In this document: piece by piece, positions 1-7,290 of the stretch | Numbering within the stretch: position 1 is the first letter of the stretch | Layout of the letters: each line of letters opens with the position of its first letter | Source: RGIG8748 sp045646525 | GTDB lineage: Bacteria > Bacillota > Clostridia > UMGS1810 | NCBI GenBank assembly: GCA_045646525.1 | Contig: JAZRKX010000010.1 | Coordinates: 1 to 28,950, forward strand | Direction of reading: 5' to 3' | Length of the DNA: 28,950 bases | Notes under the pieces: model-generated | The model's database searches: none | The model's input: the letters and a program-made list of their open reading frames with translations, nothing else | Told to the model about the DNA's origin: nothing | Position numbers and translations under genes: made by a program

Positions 1-125
1 CAAAGAATTTTCGGTGCTGTGTTTTTGCGACAATGCGAGGCAAAAACGGAGCTAATGCTGACGCATTTGCGAGTATTTTAACAATGCAGTGGCGTAAAAA
101 CACGCACCCAAAACGGGTTCGGATA

Positions 126-1331
126 CTAACGCAACTGCTTAGGTATCTTATCATTGTGCATGAGGCTTCCAAAAGTGACGGTGCCCTTGCCGAAGCGGTT
201 TTCCAGTTCGAAAGCCGCTTTTTCTAATTTTTCTCTCTTTTCGCCCGTATCCTCCATGGAAAAAAAGTCAAGCTGGATATCCTCGTCATCCGAGGTTATC
301 TTAACTGCCCTTACAGTAAGAGCACGCACATTTTTGCTCCAGTTGTGGCGTTCTTTGAACAAATCAAAAAGAGTCTCTGCAATTTCGTGTGCGCTTTGGG
401 TAGGTCTTTGAAGCGAAGTCTGATACTCCTTTACAGAAAGGTCTGCGGTCTTAACGGCAATGCTTACCCTGTCGGTTTTCATATTTCCGCCCCTTAGCGA
501 CCTTTCGACTTCGTGACTTAAATGAAAGATAACACGCCACACCTCGTCATCATTTACAAGGTCGGCCTTTAGCGTAATACCATGCCCTACACTTTTTGCA
601 GGCGCCCTATAGTCCTTGTGCATAACGGGTGAATCATCCAAGCCGTTTGCATACTGCCAGAGCGCTGTGCCGTGCTTACCGAACTTAAGCTTTAAAAAAT
701 CGCACGATGCACTTGCGATATCGCCTATTGTCCTTATGCCGAGTTCCCTTAATTTAGCGCAGGTTGAACCGCCTACCCCTATCATACTTTCCGCAGGAAG
801 ATGCCAGATTTTATCTTTGAAATCCGCTTTAGAAATCTGTGTTACGGCATCGGGCTTTTTTAAATCGCTGCCAAGCTTTGCAAATACCTTGTTGAATGAT
901 ACACCCACAGATACGGTAAGTCCCAGCTTTGCTTTGACCTCCTCGCGTATGAGGTTTGCTATTGTAAGTCCGTCACCGAAAAGCATACCGCTTGAGGTAA
1001 CATCGAGCCAGCATTCATCAAGCCCAAACGGCTCTATAAGGTCGGTATATTTGGCATATATCTCCCTTACAAGCTTGGAATAGCGTGAATACTCGCTAAA
1101 GTGCGGGCTTACTATTGTAAGGTCGGGGCACTTTGCCTTTGCCTGCCATATGGTTTCTGCAGTTTTGACACCGTATTTCTTTGCCTTTTCGTTTTTGGCA
1201 AGGACTATACCGTGCCTGTTTTCCTCGCTTCCGCATACGGCAATACACTTATCCTTAAGCTCCGGGTGAAGCATGCACTCAACCGATGCATAAAAATTAT
1301 TAAGGTCGCTATGAAGAATTACTCTGTCCAC
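126..1331 (-). CDS. dinB: Y-family DNA polymerase IV (DinB type)
   Basis: Error-prone translesion polymerase of the UmuC/DinB family, 401 residues, the usual length for the Firmicutes type. The N terminus carries the metal-binding motif HSDLNNFYASVE (about residues 7-18) and the second acidic motif FGLDECWLDVT near residue 100, the form common in Clostridia. Helix-hairpin-helix and little-finger regions follow. The start is a GTG at 1331, five bases after a GGAGG, and gives the canonical family N terminus MDRVILHSDLN. It is read after the SGNH gene across a 74-base gap; a weak promoter may lie there, but I found no convincing pair of boxes and no LexA-type operator. The identification is firm; SOS control is not visible. 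Confidence 0.95.
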   Translation of the reverse strand: MDRVILHSDLNNFYASVECMLHPELKDKCIAVCGSEENRHGIVLAKNEKAKKYGVKTAETIWQAKAKCPDLTIVSPHFSEYSRYSKLVREIYAKYTDLIEPFGLDECWLDVTSSGMLFGDGLTIANLIREEVKAKLGLTVSVGVSFNKVFAKLGSDLKKPDAVTQISKADFKDKIWHLPAESMIGVGGSTCAKLRELGIRTIGDIASASCDFLKLKFGKHGTALWQYANGLDDSPVMHKDYRAPAKSVGHGITLKADLVNDDEVWRVIFHLSHEVERSLRGGNMKTDRVSIAVKTADLSVKEYQTSLQRPTQSAHEIAETLFDLFKERHNWSKNVRALTVRAVKITSDDEDIQLDFFSMEDTGEKREKLEKAAFELENRFGKGTVTFGSLMHNDKIPKQLR

Positions 1332-1405
1332 AATAACCTCCAGATTTAATCTATATATCTATTATGCATCAGATTGCTGATTAAATCAATGTAAAAAACG
1401 AATTT

Positions 1406-2035
1406 TCATATACCAACAGGCTTGTCCGTATGCAGTTCTTCCTTGTACTCGGGGATTTGCGTTAAGTCCAATGCAGACGCAACATATGTGAGCACCTTGT
1501 TTGCAAATGCCTCTGTACCCATGGGTGTGTAATAATGCACAGAGTCGGAGTGTGCTTCTTCGGGAAGAGATGCAGAAACGGAATAAAGGTCATTTACACT
1601 GAAGCCGTATTTTGATACCACCTCTGCTGCCACTCTGTTATACTCTTCTATCTCGCTGTTGTATCTTTTAAATCCATCGGGCATCTTGTCCTGCAATACG
1701 CTTGTAGATGTGGCGAATATAACCTTGGCATTGGGGTAAACTTTCTTTATACGCGTACATATACGCTCTATGTAGTAAGCATAAACTTGGAGGGGTGTGT
1801 GAGGGTCTTCGCCAAGAAGCCTTAAGCAATCCCACAGTCCTGCATTCCAATGCACAACATCTACATCCTCACCGTTAAAAAGTGCCTTGTATTCGTGAAC
1901 ATATCTTAGAACATACGAAGCAAAACGGCAGTTTTCCTCAGGGAAACACACATTTGCCACCCCTTCGAGAGTTTTCTTAACGGCTTTGTCATAGCCTGCG
2001 CGAATGGAATCTCCTATGAGAAGTACATTTTTCAT
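1406..2035 (-). CDS. SGNH/GDSL-family hydrolase
   Basis: A 209-residue soluble protein of the SGNH esterase/lipase fold. Visible motifs are block I, LLIGDSIRAGYD, with the nucleophile Ser near residue 9, and block V, SDSVHYYTPMGTEAF, with the catalytic Asp-x-x-His. No signal peptide is seen, so it probably acts in the cytoplasm, for example as a carbohydrate or lipid esterase. The chosen start is the ATG at 2035, eight bases after AGAAAGG. A GTG three codons upstream (2044) is in frame but has no ribosome binding site. It has its own promoter (2075-2103) and lies between a terminator and dinB. The substrate is unknown; proximity to the amino-sugar operon makes a deacylase of cell-wall sugars conceivable, but that is inference. 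Confidence 0.85.
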   Translation of the reverse strand: MKNVLLIGDSIRAGYDKAVKKTLEGVANVCFPEENCRFASYVLRYVHEYKALFNGEDVDVVHWNAGLWDCLRLLGEDPHTPLQVYAYYIERICTRIKKVYPNAKVIFATSTSVLQDKMPDGFKRYNSEIEEYNRVAAEVVSKYGFSVNDLYSVSASLPEEAHSDSVHYYTPMGTEAFANKVLTYVASALDLTQIPEYKEELHTDKPVGI

Positions 2036-2074
2036 ATAAAACACCTTTCTCTTTATAAAAATATAGATATCTAA

Positions 2075-2103
2075 ATTTTACAATGATTTTTCCCATAATT
2101 CAA
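2075..2103 (-). promoter_or_regulatory. Promoter of the SGNH hydrolase gene
   Basis: On the minus strand TTGAAT (2098-2103) and TAAAAT (2075-2080) are separated by 17 bases, close to the sigma-A consensus. The predicted start of transcription lies about 35 bases upstream of the ATG at 2035. Confidence 0.55.
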
Positions 2104-2121
2104 GCTCTTATAAAGCAAAAT

Positions 2122-2145
2122 ATCAAAACCCTGCAATAGCAGGGT
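2122..2145 (-). terminator. Terminator of the kinase-murQ-DUF4838 operon
   Basis: A 7-bp perfect stem ACCCTGC/GCAGGGT (2128-2134 with 2139-2145) has a 4-base loop. On the minus strand it is followed by TTTTGATATTTT. It begins 12 bases after the stop codon of the DUF4838 gene. Confidence 0.75.
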
Positions 2146-2156
2146 CTTGACGATTG

Positions 2157-3902
2157 TCATTGCATTATATAGTAAAGTAAATATTCTCCCGTTCTGTCCT
2201 TTACATAACGGTTTTTGAGCATAAGCTCCTTTAATACGGCAAGAGATTTGCGTTCGCGGATTTCTGTAATTCCCTCGCGTTTTATATCATCAAAAAGCTC
2301 ATTTATCGCTTCTTCTCTGCCGGGGACATCAAGTTCAAGTCTTGCAAGTTTTAAAAAGCGAACAGAAAGGTACTCTCTCCTTACGCGTTTTCGGTACTCA
2401 TCTGTTTCTGCTTCTTCTATTGCAAGGCTTACAAGACGGTCTGCCTCAGCCACATACTCATCTGTAATATATGGTATATCGGGATACTGATATATATACA
2501 GCTCACTGCTTGTACATGCCTTTTCTGTAAGGCGGGTGTACTCTTCCATATACTGTCCTGCTTTTTTGCCATACACACCCTCGCAGAAACGGTGGATTTC
2601 GTCATCTACATCTGTATTGTGATTCCAAAGAAGCTTACTTATAATATACGACTTCATATCGTCAAAGCAAGCACCGCCGCCGTAGGCAAAGTTGCCCTGC
2701 TCCAGAACTCCCGAAACTCCGCACTCTTTGTAGTAATGAAGATTTTCTTTAAGGTTGTGGAAGTTTACAAAAGGATGCAGATAGTTTCTGAAATTAACTA
2801 TATAATCCCACACATAGAGATTTTTTGCATGGTCTTTCCAGTCCTTAAGAGCCTTTACAAACCTTTCCTCCTCACCGCCGGGCTTTACGGGTGCGAGCTC
2901 GGTAAATGGCTTTTCAAAGCGGCAGAACACAGAGCAAAGACGAACTATTACATTGTCTCTTGCCACTACATGCTTTGGTGCTTCCAGAGTGTGCTGATAT
3001 GCAAAGGTATGAATCATTACATCGGGGTAATCGTCTTTTATTCTGTCTGCAAGCTTATTTACAAAATGTATTATAGGACCCGAATGGCTTCCCTCATGCT
3101 CTTCTATCTCCATGCATTTCTCGCAGGTGCATGACTCCATATTGTCGTTCTGCGCTACGGAAAACACCTTGCAATCGGGATTGTTTTCTATCCAGCCTCT
3201 TAAGGTCTTTTCCGCAATATCTAAAACATCGGGGTTTGTAAGGCAGAGCTGGGTTTCTCTCTTTCTTACACCGTCTATCTCGGAGAAATATTCGGGATGC
3301 TCATCAAAATACTTGCTCTCGGGTACTAGGTTTAAAAACGAATGGTGGAAATTAAACCATTTCTTTCTTCCGCCTTTTGCGTTTGATATATCACAAAGGC
3401 TGGAATTTAAGTGGTTTTTGGAAGCAAAGTTTCCGTCAAAGGCATCACGGAAGTACGCATCGCGGAAATCAAAGGACGGCTCAACCTTTATTTCGTCAAG
3501 CTCTATTTCAAATACATCCACCTTGTCTATGTGTTCTGCATTTTTGGTAAAGCAACGGTAGTTTAAAAACTTTTCCAAAAAACCGTATACACCATAGAGC
3601 ACACCTCTTGAGGTTTTGCCTGTGATTGTAATATTTTCTCCGTCCGCGCGGATTATATAGCCCTCGTCGTGTATGTTCTCTTCTGCCGATGTTCTCCCTC
3701 TTACATTGGGTCCTATATGAATTTCGGGACCGCGTGCGGGGCAACGGGGGTCATCCGAAAAAAACGGCAATACCGCATTTGTAGCCATAAGAATATACTT
3801 TTGAAGTTCGGATGCGGCGAAACGGATTGTCTCGTCGGAATACATGTGATTTACTATATGAAAATCACTTTCGCCGTGTTCGGCTATTTTGTAAACTGCC
3901 AC
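2157..3902 (-). CDS. DUF4838 domain protein, putative glycosidase-like
   Basis: A 581-residue protein that resembles DUF4838 proteins. The N-terminal part (about 1-125) looks like the GH20b/GH67 N-terminal domain that precedes catalytic barrels, including SRGVLYGVYGFLEKFLNYRC. The middle (about 150-450) has typical DUF4838 features: FSVAQNDN, then CTCEKC at 258-263, a run starting FVNKLADRI, and YVWDY near 365. The start is GTG at 3902, seven bases after GGAGA, only two bases after the murQ stop, so the two are co-transcribed and probably coupled. No signal peptide is seen. The family has no settled activity that I know; co-transcription with murQ and a sugar kinase suggests cleavage of an imported amino-sugar glycan. 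The domain call is fairly sure; the reaction is inferred. Confidence 0.82.
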   Translation of the reverse strand: MAVYKIAEHGESDFHIVNHMYSDETIRFAASELQKYILMATNAVLPFFSDDPRCPARGPEIHIGPNVRGRTSAEENIHDEGYIIRADGENITITGKTSRGVLYGVYGFLEKFLNYRCFTKNAEHIDKVDVFEIELDEIKVEPSFDFRDAYFRDAFDGNFASKNHLNSSLCDISNAKGGRKKWFNFHHSFLNLVPESKYFDEHPEYFSEIDGVRKRETQLCLTNPDVLDIAEKTLRGWIENNPDCKVFSVAQNDNMESCTCEKCMEIEEHEGSHSGPIIHFVNKLADRIKDDYPDVMIHTFAYQHTLEAPKHVVARDNVIVRLCSVFCRFEKPFTELAPVKPGGEEERFVKALKDWKDHAKNLYVWDYIVNFRNYLHPFVNFHNLKENLHYYKECGVSGVLEQGNFAYGGGACFDDMKSYIISKLLWNHNTDVDDEIHRFCEGVYGKKAGQYMEEYTRLTEKACTSSELYIYQYPDIPYITDEYVAEADRLVSLAIEEAETDEYRKRVRREYLSVRFLKLARLELDVPGREEAINELFDDIKREGITEIRERKSLAVLKELMLKNRYVKDRTGEYLLYYIMQ

Positions 3903-3904
3903 GA

Positions 3905-4714
3905 TTATTTCTCCTCTCTGTCAACTACCGCTCTTATGCTCCAGTTGTATTTATTAAGGAGCTCTTCGGCTTTTACTTCATCGCACTTTAAAATCTCGGT
4001 AACTATTCCTACCATTCGTCTTGTAAGCTTCTTGTTGGTAGGCTTTAAGTTTATCATGAGATTTTCATACACATATCCGCATTTTACCATTGCCGCGGTG
4101 GATATCATATTGAGTATGATTTTCTGCGCAGTTCCCGCTTTCATACGGGTAGAGCCTGTTATAACCTCGGGACCTGTATCTGCGCATATATTTATATTGG
4201 CTGTTTCGCCCATAAGTGTTCCGGGGTTATTTGTAACAGATACGGACTTTGCGCCGAGCTCATTTGCGTATTTTATAGCGGATATAACATATGCCGCCGA
4301 GCCTGATGCCGAAACACCTATCACAATATCCTTATTGCAGAAATTGTGCTTTTTGAGTTCCGAAACGGAAAGCTCGGGGTCATCCTCTGCGTTTTCGGCA
4401 GCAGAGTGCATACAGTCGTAGCCACCTGCTATGATGCCTGTGAACATATCCTTGGGCACACCGAATGTGGGAGGACACTCTGCGGCATCGCACACACCGA
4501 GTCTTCCTGATGTTCCCGCACCTATGTAGAAAACTCTGCCTCCGTTTTGGATAGTCTCTGCCGCAGCTTCACAAGCAAGAGATATATCGTCTGCTGCTTT
4601 GTCAATGGCGGATATTACATTTTGATTTTCTTTGTTTATTGTGATAATTATGTCCTTTGCAGACATATCCCCTATATTGTATGTATCGGGATTTCTCATT
4701 TCTGTTCTAAGCAT
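3905..4714 (-). CDS. murQ: N-acetylmuramic acid 6-phosphate etherase
   Basis: Cleaves the D-lactyl ether of MurNAc-6-phosphate to give GlcNAc-6-phosphate and lactate, the committed step of muramic acid salvage in the cytoplasm. The N terminus TEMRNPDTYNIGDMSAKDII matches Firmicutes MurQ. The SIS domain has GAGTSGRLGVCDAAECPPTFG with the catalytic Glu at 79; Glu110 fits the second essential acid, 31 residues later as in the family. STRMKAGTAQK is also present. At 269 residues it is about 30 shorter than usual, and the loss appears to fall in the C-terminal helical part after VGIVTEIL. The ATG at 4714 shares one base with the kinase stop (TAATG), and a GGAGG lies nine bases upstream. Confidence 0.94.
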   Translation of the reverse strand: MLRTEMRNPDTYNIGDMSAKDIIITINKENQNVISAIDKAADDISLACEAAAETIQNGGRVFYIGAGTSGRLGVCDAAECPPTFGVPKDMFTGIIAGGYDCMHSAAENAEDDPELSVSELKKHNFCNKDIVIGVSASGSAAYVISAIKYANELGAKSVSVTNNPGTLMGETANINICADTGPEVITGSTRMKAGTAQKIILNMISTAAMVKCGYVYENLMINLKPTNKKLTRRMVGIVTEILKCDEVKAEELLNKYNWSIRAVVDREEK

Positions 4715-5826
4715 TATATATTACCTCCGTTTTTTAATTTTTCTGCAAGCATAAGCGCTCCGTTTACCACGGGTTTAACCGAGAATTCAAGATTTATCTT
4801 TTTGCCAAGTCGCTCTGCGAAGAAAGGTTTTAATATATCCTCGCACGATGCAAGACCTCCGCATATAACAACCCTTGGTTCTTTGGTGGAAACATGCTTT
4901 ATTCCTGCAGTGATAATCTCGCAAACCTCTCTTACATTTGCTTCTATGATATTACGGGAAAATTCATCGCCCATTTTGTACGCCTTGAATACAAAAGGTG
5001 CAAAGGATGCCACCTTGGCTTTTCCGCCCGAATATATGTCCGCTATGCAATCGGAAACACTCTTTCCCATCGCATCTTCAATAAGCTCATTTAATATACG
5101 GCTGCCGTTTCTGCCGTCCGAATATTTAAGAGCCGCTTCAAGAGCCTGAGAACCTATATTGTAACCGCTTCCGCCGCTGTCTATATGGTAGCCCCAACCG
5201 CCTATGCGGTGTCTTTTGCCGTTTTCCTGACTAAAAGCAATGATACCCGTGCCCATGATAACCGCAACGCCGTCTCCGCCCTCCAGGGCTATTTCCAGAA
5301 CATTTTCCGTATCGCTTCCGTTCGCATAAAATGCAAAACCAAAGGTGGAAAGATAATCATTTATCTGCGCTTTATTTGTACCTGTAATTCCCCCCGCAAG
5401 ACCTGCAAACAGTGCAACCTGTCTTAAGTCTATGCCACGGCACACTTCGCGTATACCCTCGGAGAGAATTCTCTGAGTGCTTTCCATGCCTATATCTACG
5501 GGATTGGAAGCACCCAAGTATACTCTCGACACCTCTTTGCGCTTGAGGTCGGTGAGAAGAAATTCCGTCTTTGTACCGCCTCCGTCTATAGCAAGAAGAA
5601 AGTTTGCTTCCTTTTTTTCACCCATAACAAGACGGTCAACTGTTACTCCGAACACCCTTGCTATTTTGCATATAGTCTCTATGGGCGGGGGCGAACCTCC
5701 GAGCTCCCATTTTTCTACCGACTTTGCTGAATATGATATCATATCGCCAAGCTCTTGTCTGGACAGCGAAGAAGCCTTTCTGTATTTTCTTAAATTGGTT
5801 CCAAAATCAATTTTGATTTCTTCCAT
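4714..5826 (-). CDS. XRE-HTH fused to BadF/BadG-type amino-sugar kinase
   Basis: A 370-residue two-part protein. Residues 8-68 form an XRE-type helix-turn-helix (GTNLRKYRKASSLSRQELGD ... SVEKWELG ... IARVFGVTVDRL). Residues 76-370 form a BadF/BadG/BcrA/BcrD-type ATPase of the acetate/sugar kinase superfamily: DGGGTKTE (81-88), MGTGIIAF (191-198), GGWGYHIDSGGSGYNIG (209-225) and ICGGLAS (321-327). Relatives next to murQ, such as Clostridium acetobutylicum MurK, phosphorylate MurNAc and GlcNAc, so I infer the same substrates. The usual GDEGS acidic motif appears as DSGGS here, which could lower activity. ATG 5826 is chosen because GGGTGA stands five bases upstream; the earlier ATG 5832 and GTG 5835 lack a ribosome binding site. 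It is the first gene of the murQ operon. The fusion resembles ROK repressors in plan. Confidence 0.85.
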   Translation of the reverse strand: MEEIKIDFGTNLRKYRKASSLSRQELGDMISYSAKSVEKWELGGSPPPIETICKIARVFGVTVDRLVMGEKKEANFLLAIDGGGTKTEFLLTDLKRKEVSRVYLGASNPVDIGMESTQRILSEGIREVCRGIDLRQVALFAGLAGGITGTNKAQINDYLSTFGFAFYANGSDTENVLEIALEGGDGVAVIMGTGIIAFSQENGKRHRIGGWGYHIDSGGSGYNIGSQALEAALKYSDGRNGSRILNELIEDAMGKSVSDCIADIYSGGKAKVASFAPFVFKAYKMGDEFSRNIIEANVREVCEIITAGIKHVSTKEPRVVICGGLASCEDILKPFFAERLGKKINLEFSVKPVVNGALMLAEKLKNGGNI

Positions 5827-5845
5827 TGTCATCACCCAAGTATAG

Positions 5846-5872
5846 ATTATAACAAAACCTCATAAATTTCAA
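5846..5872 (-). promoter_or_regulatory. Promoter of the kinase-murQ-DUF4838 operon
   Basis: On the minus strand a perfect TATAAT (5846-5851) is preceded by TTGAAA (5867-5872) with a short 15-base spacer. Transcription would begin near 5839, giving a leader of only about 13 bases before the ATG at 5826. The suboptimal spacer would fit a promoter that depends on a regulator. Confidence 0.5.
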
Positions 5873-5894
5873 CCCCGAATCCAAAGGAAAAAGA

Positions 5895-5923
5895 AAAAAC
5901 TCCTACTACCAGTAGGAGTTTTT
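5895..5923 (-). terminator. Terminator of the pyr operon
   Basis: A perfect 13-bp stem, AAAAACTCCTACT (5895-5907) with its complement at 5911-5923 and a 3-base loop. On the minus strand a T-rich tract follows (TTTTTTCTTTTT). It lies 17 bases after the pyrI stop. Because it sits just upstream of the kinase promoter, the inverted repeat might also serve as an operator, but that is speculative. Confidence 0.85.
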
Positions 5924-5940
5924 GGTGTAAATAAATATTC

Positions 5941-6357
5941 TTATTCCGCTTTTGCCTCGCAGTACATACATCTGTATACCTTATTTTCGGTATCGGTAAG
6001 TTCAAATACATGGGATATACCCTGCTCTGTTGTTGTAATACAACGGGGATTTTTGCACTTTATTACATCTGTAATTCGGGGTGGAAGCTCTATATGCTTC
6101 TTCTCATATAACGCTCCGTCCTTTATGATGTTTACCGTAATGTCTGCATCTATGAAGCCCAGAACATCAAGCTCTATAGGCTCATCTGTGGCAATCTTTA
6201 TTATATCCTTTTTGCCAAGCTTTTTGCTGGGGGCATTTTTGATTATGGCAACCTGCCAGTCGGTGCTCTCAAGATTTAAAAGAGAATAAATCTTCATAGC
6301 ATTTCCCGACCTTATATGGTCTATAACCACACCGTTTTTTATGGAATCTATCTTCAT
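5941..6357 (-). CDS. pyrI: Aspartate carbamoyltransferase regulatory subunit
   Basis: Regulatory chain of aspartate transcarbamylase, which binds nucleotides and holds the catalytic trimers together through a zinc site. At 138 residues it is slightly shorter than the E. coli protein (~153). The C-terminal zinc domain has the four expected cysteines, CKNPRC and CMYC. The N terminus MKIDSIKNGVVIDHI is the usual allosteric-domain start. The ATG at 6357 abuts the pyrB stop with no gap, and GGAGG lies eight bases upstream inside pyrB. It is the last gene of the operon. Its presence implies feedback control by nucleotides at the enzyme level. Confidence 0.96.
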   Translation of the reverse strand: MKIDSIKNGVVIDHIRSGNAMKIYSLLNLESTDWQVAIIKNAPSKKLGKKDIIKIATDEPIELDVLGFIDADITVNIIKDGALYEKKHIELPPRITDVIKCKNPRCITTTEQGISHVFELTDTENKVYRCMYCEAKAE

Positions 6358-7272
6358 TTATTCCACCTCCAGAAGCTTTAATATAAGAGCCATACGGATG
6401 AACTTTCCGTATTTTGCCTGACGGAAGTAGCAGGCACGCTTGTCGGAGTCCACCTCTACGGAGATTTCGTTTACTCTCGGAAGCGGATGCATTACTATCA
6501 TATTGTCCTTTGCTTTTTGCATCTTCGTGCTATCCAGAATATAGCTATCCTTTAATCGCAGATATTCCTCCTCATTGAAGAATCTTTCGCGCTGAACTCT
6601 TGTCATATAGATAATATCGAGCTTATCCATAACTTCCTCAAGGGATGTAGTCTGCTCATATTCTATGCCGTTCTTCTTGATGTAATTTTCTTTAACATAG
6701 CTGGGGAGCTTAAGCTCATTTGGGGATATGAGCACAAACTTTATGCCCGTATACCTTGAAAGAGCCGCAACCAGAGAATGTACCGTTCTTCCGAACTTAA
6801 GGTCTCCGCAAAGACCTACGGTAAGGTTGTCGAGTCTTCCCGTCTCTCTCTTTATGGTGAGAAGGTCGGTAAGGGTCTGTGTGGGGTGGTTGTGTCCGCC
6901 GTCTCCCGCATTTATAACGGGAACATCGCTGTGCTGTACTGCTACAACAGGTGCACCCTCTTTGGGATGGCGCATTGCAATAATATCGGCATAGCCGCTT
7001 ACTACGGCAACAGTATCTGCCACGCTTTCGCCCTTTTTGGAAGAACTGGAATTTGCATCGGAAAATCCGAGCACATTTCCGCCAAGCTCCATCATAGCCG
7101 CCTCAAAACTGAGCCTTGTTCTTGTAGACGGCTCAAAAAAGAGTGTTGCAAGCTTCTTGTATCTGCATTTCTCCCTGTAGTCTTCGGGATGTTCAATTAT
7201 GTCGTTTGCTGTTTCTATAAGTGATGCTATTTCCTCTACGGTGAGGTCCATGATATCAATGAGATGTCGCAT
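6358..7272 (-). CDS. pyrB: Aspartate carbamoyltransferase catalytic subunit
   Basis: Condenses carbamoyl phosphate and aspartate to N-carbamoyl-aspartate, the first committed step of pyrimidine synthesis. 304 residues, typical length. The carbamoyl-phosphate site FFEPSTRTRLSFEAAM is near residues 47-62 and the aspartate-side motif HPLPRVNEIS near the C terminus. Lys of SSSSKKGES, the mobile 80s loop, is present. The start is ATG 7272, nine bases after AGAAAGG. It follows the secreted stalk-protein gene by 18 bases and is directly fused in the transcript to pyrI, with which it forms the holoenzyme. Confidence 0.97.
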   Translation of the reverse strand: MRHLIDIMDLTVEEIASLIETANDIIEHPEDYREKCRYKKLATLFFEPSTRTRLSFEAAMMELGGNVLGFSDANSSSSKKGESVADTVAVVSGYADIIAMRHPKEGAPVVAVQHSDVPVINAGDGGHNHPTQTLTDLLTIKRETGRLDNLTVGLCGDLKFGRTVHSLVAALSRYTGIKFVLISPNELKLPSYVKENYIKKNGIEYEQTTSLEEVMDKLDIIYMTRVQRERFFNEEEYLRLKDSYILDSTKMQKAKDNMIVMHPLPRVNEISVEVDSDKRACYFRQAKYGKFIRMALILKLLEVE

Positions 7273-7290
7273 TTATAACAACCTTTCTTA

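Noticed and set aside
616..1083. 155-residue plus-strand open frame
   Set aside because: Shadow of dinB in the opposite strand with no start signal or recognisable motif.
1332..1405. LexA/SOS operator before dinB
   Set aside because: No GAAC-type inverted repeat is present in the gap.
2592..4421. Long plus-strand open frames opposite the DUF4838 and murQ genes
   Set aside because: They are antisense to clear family members, lack ribosome binding sites and show no domain motifs.
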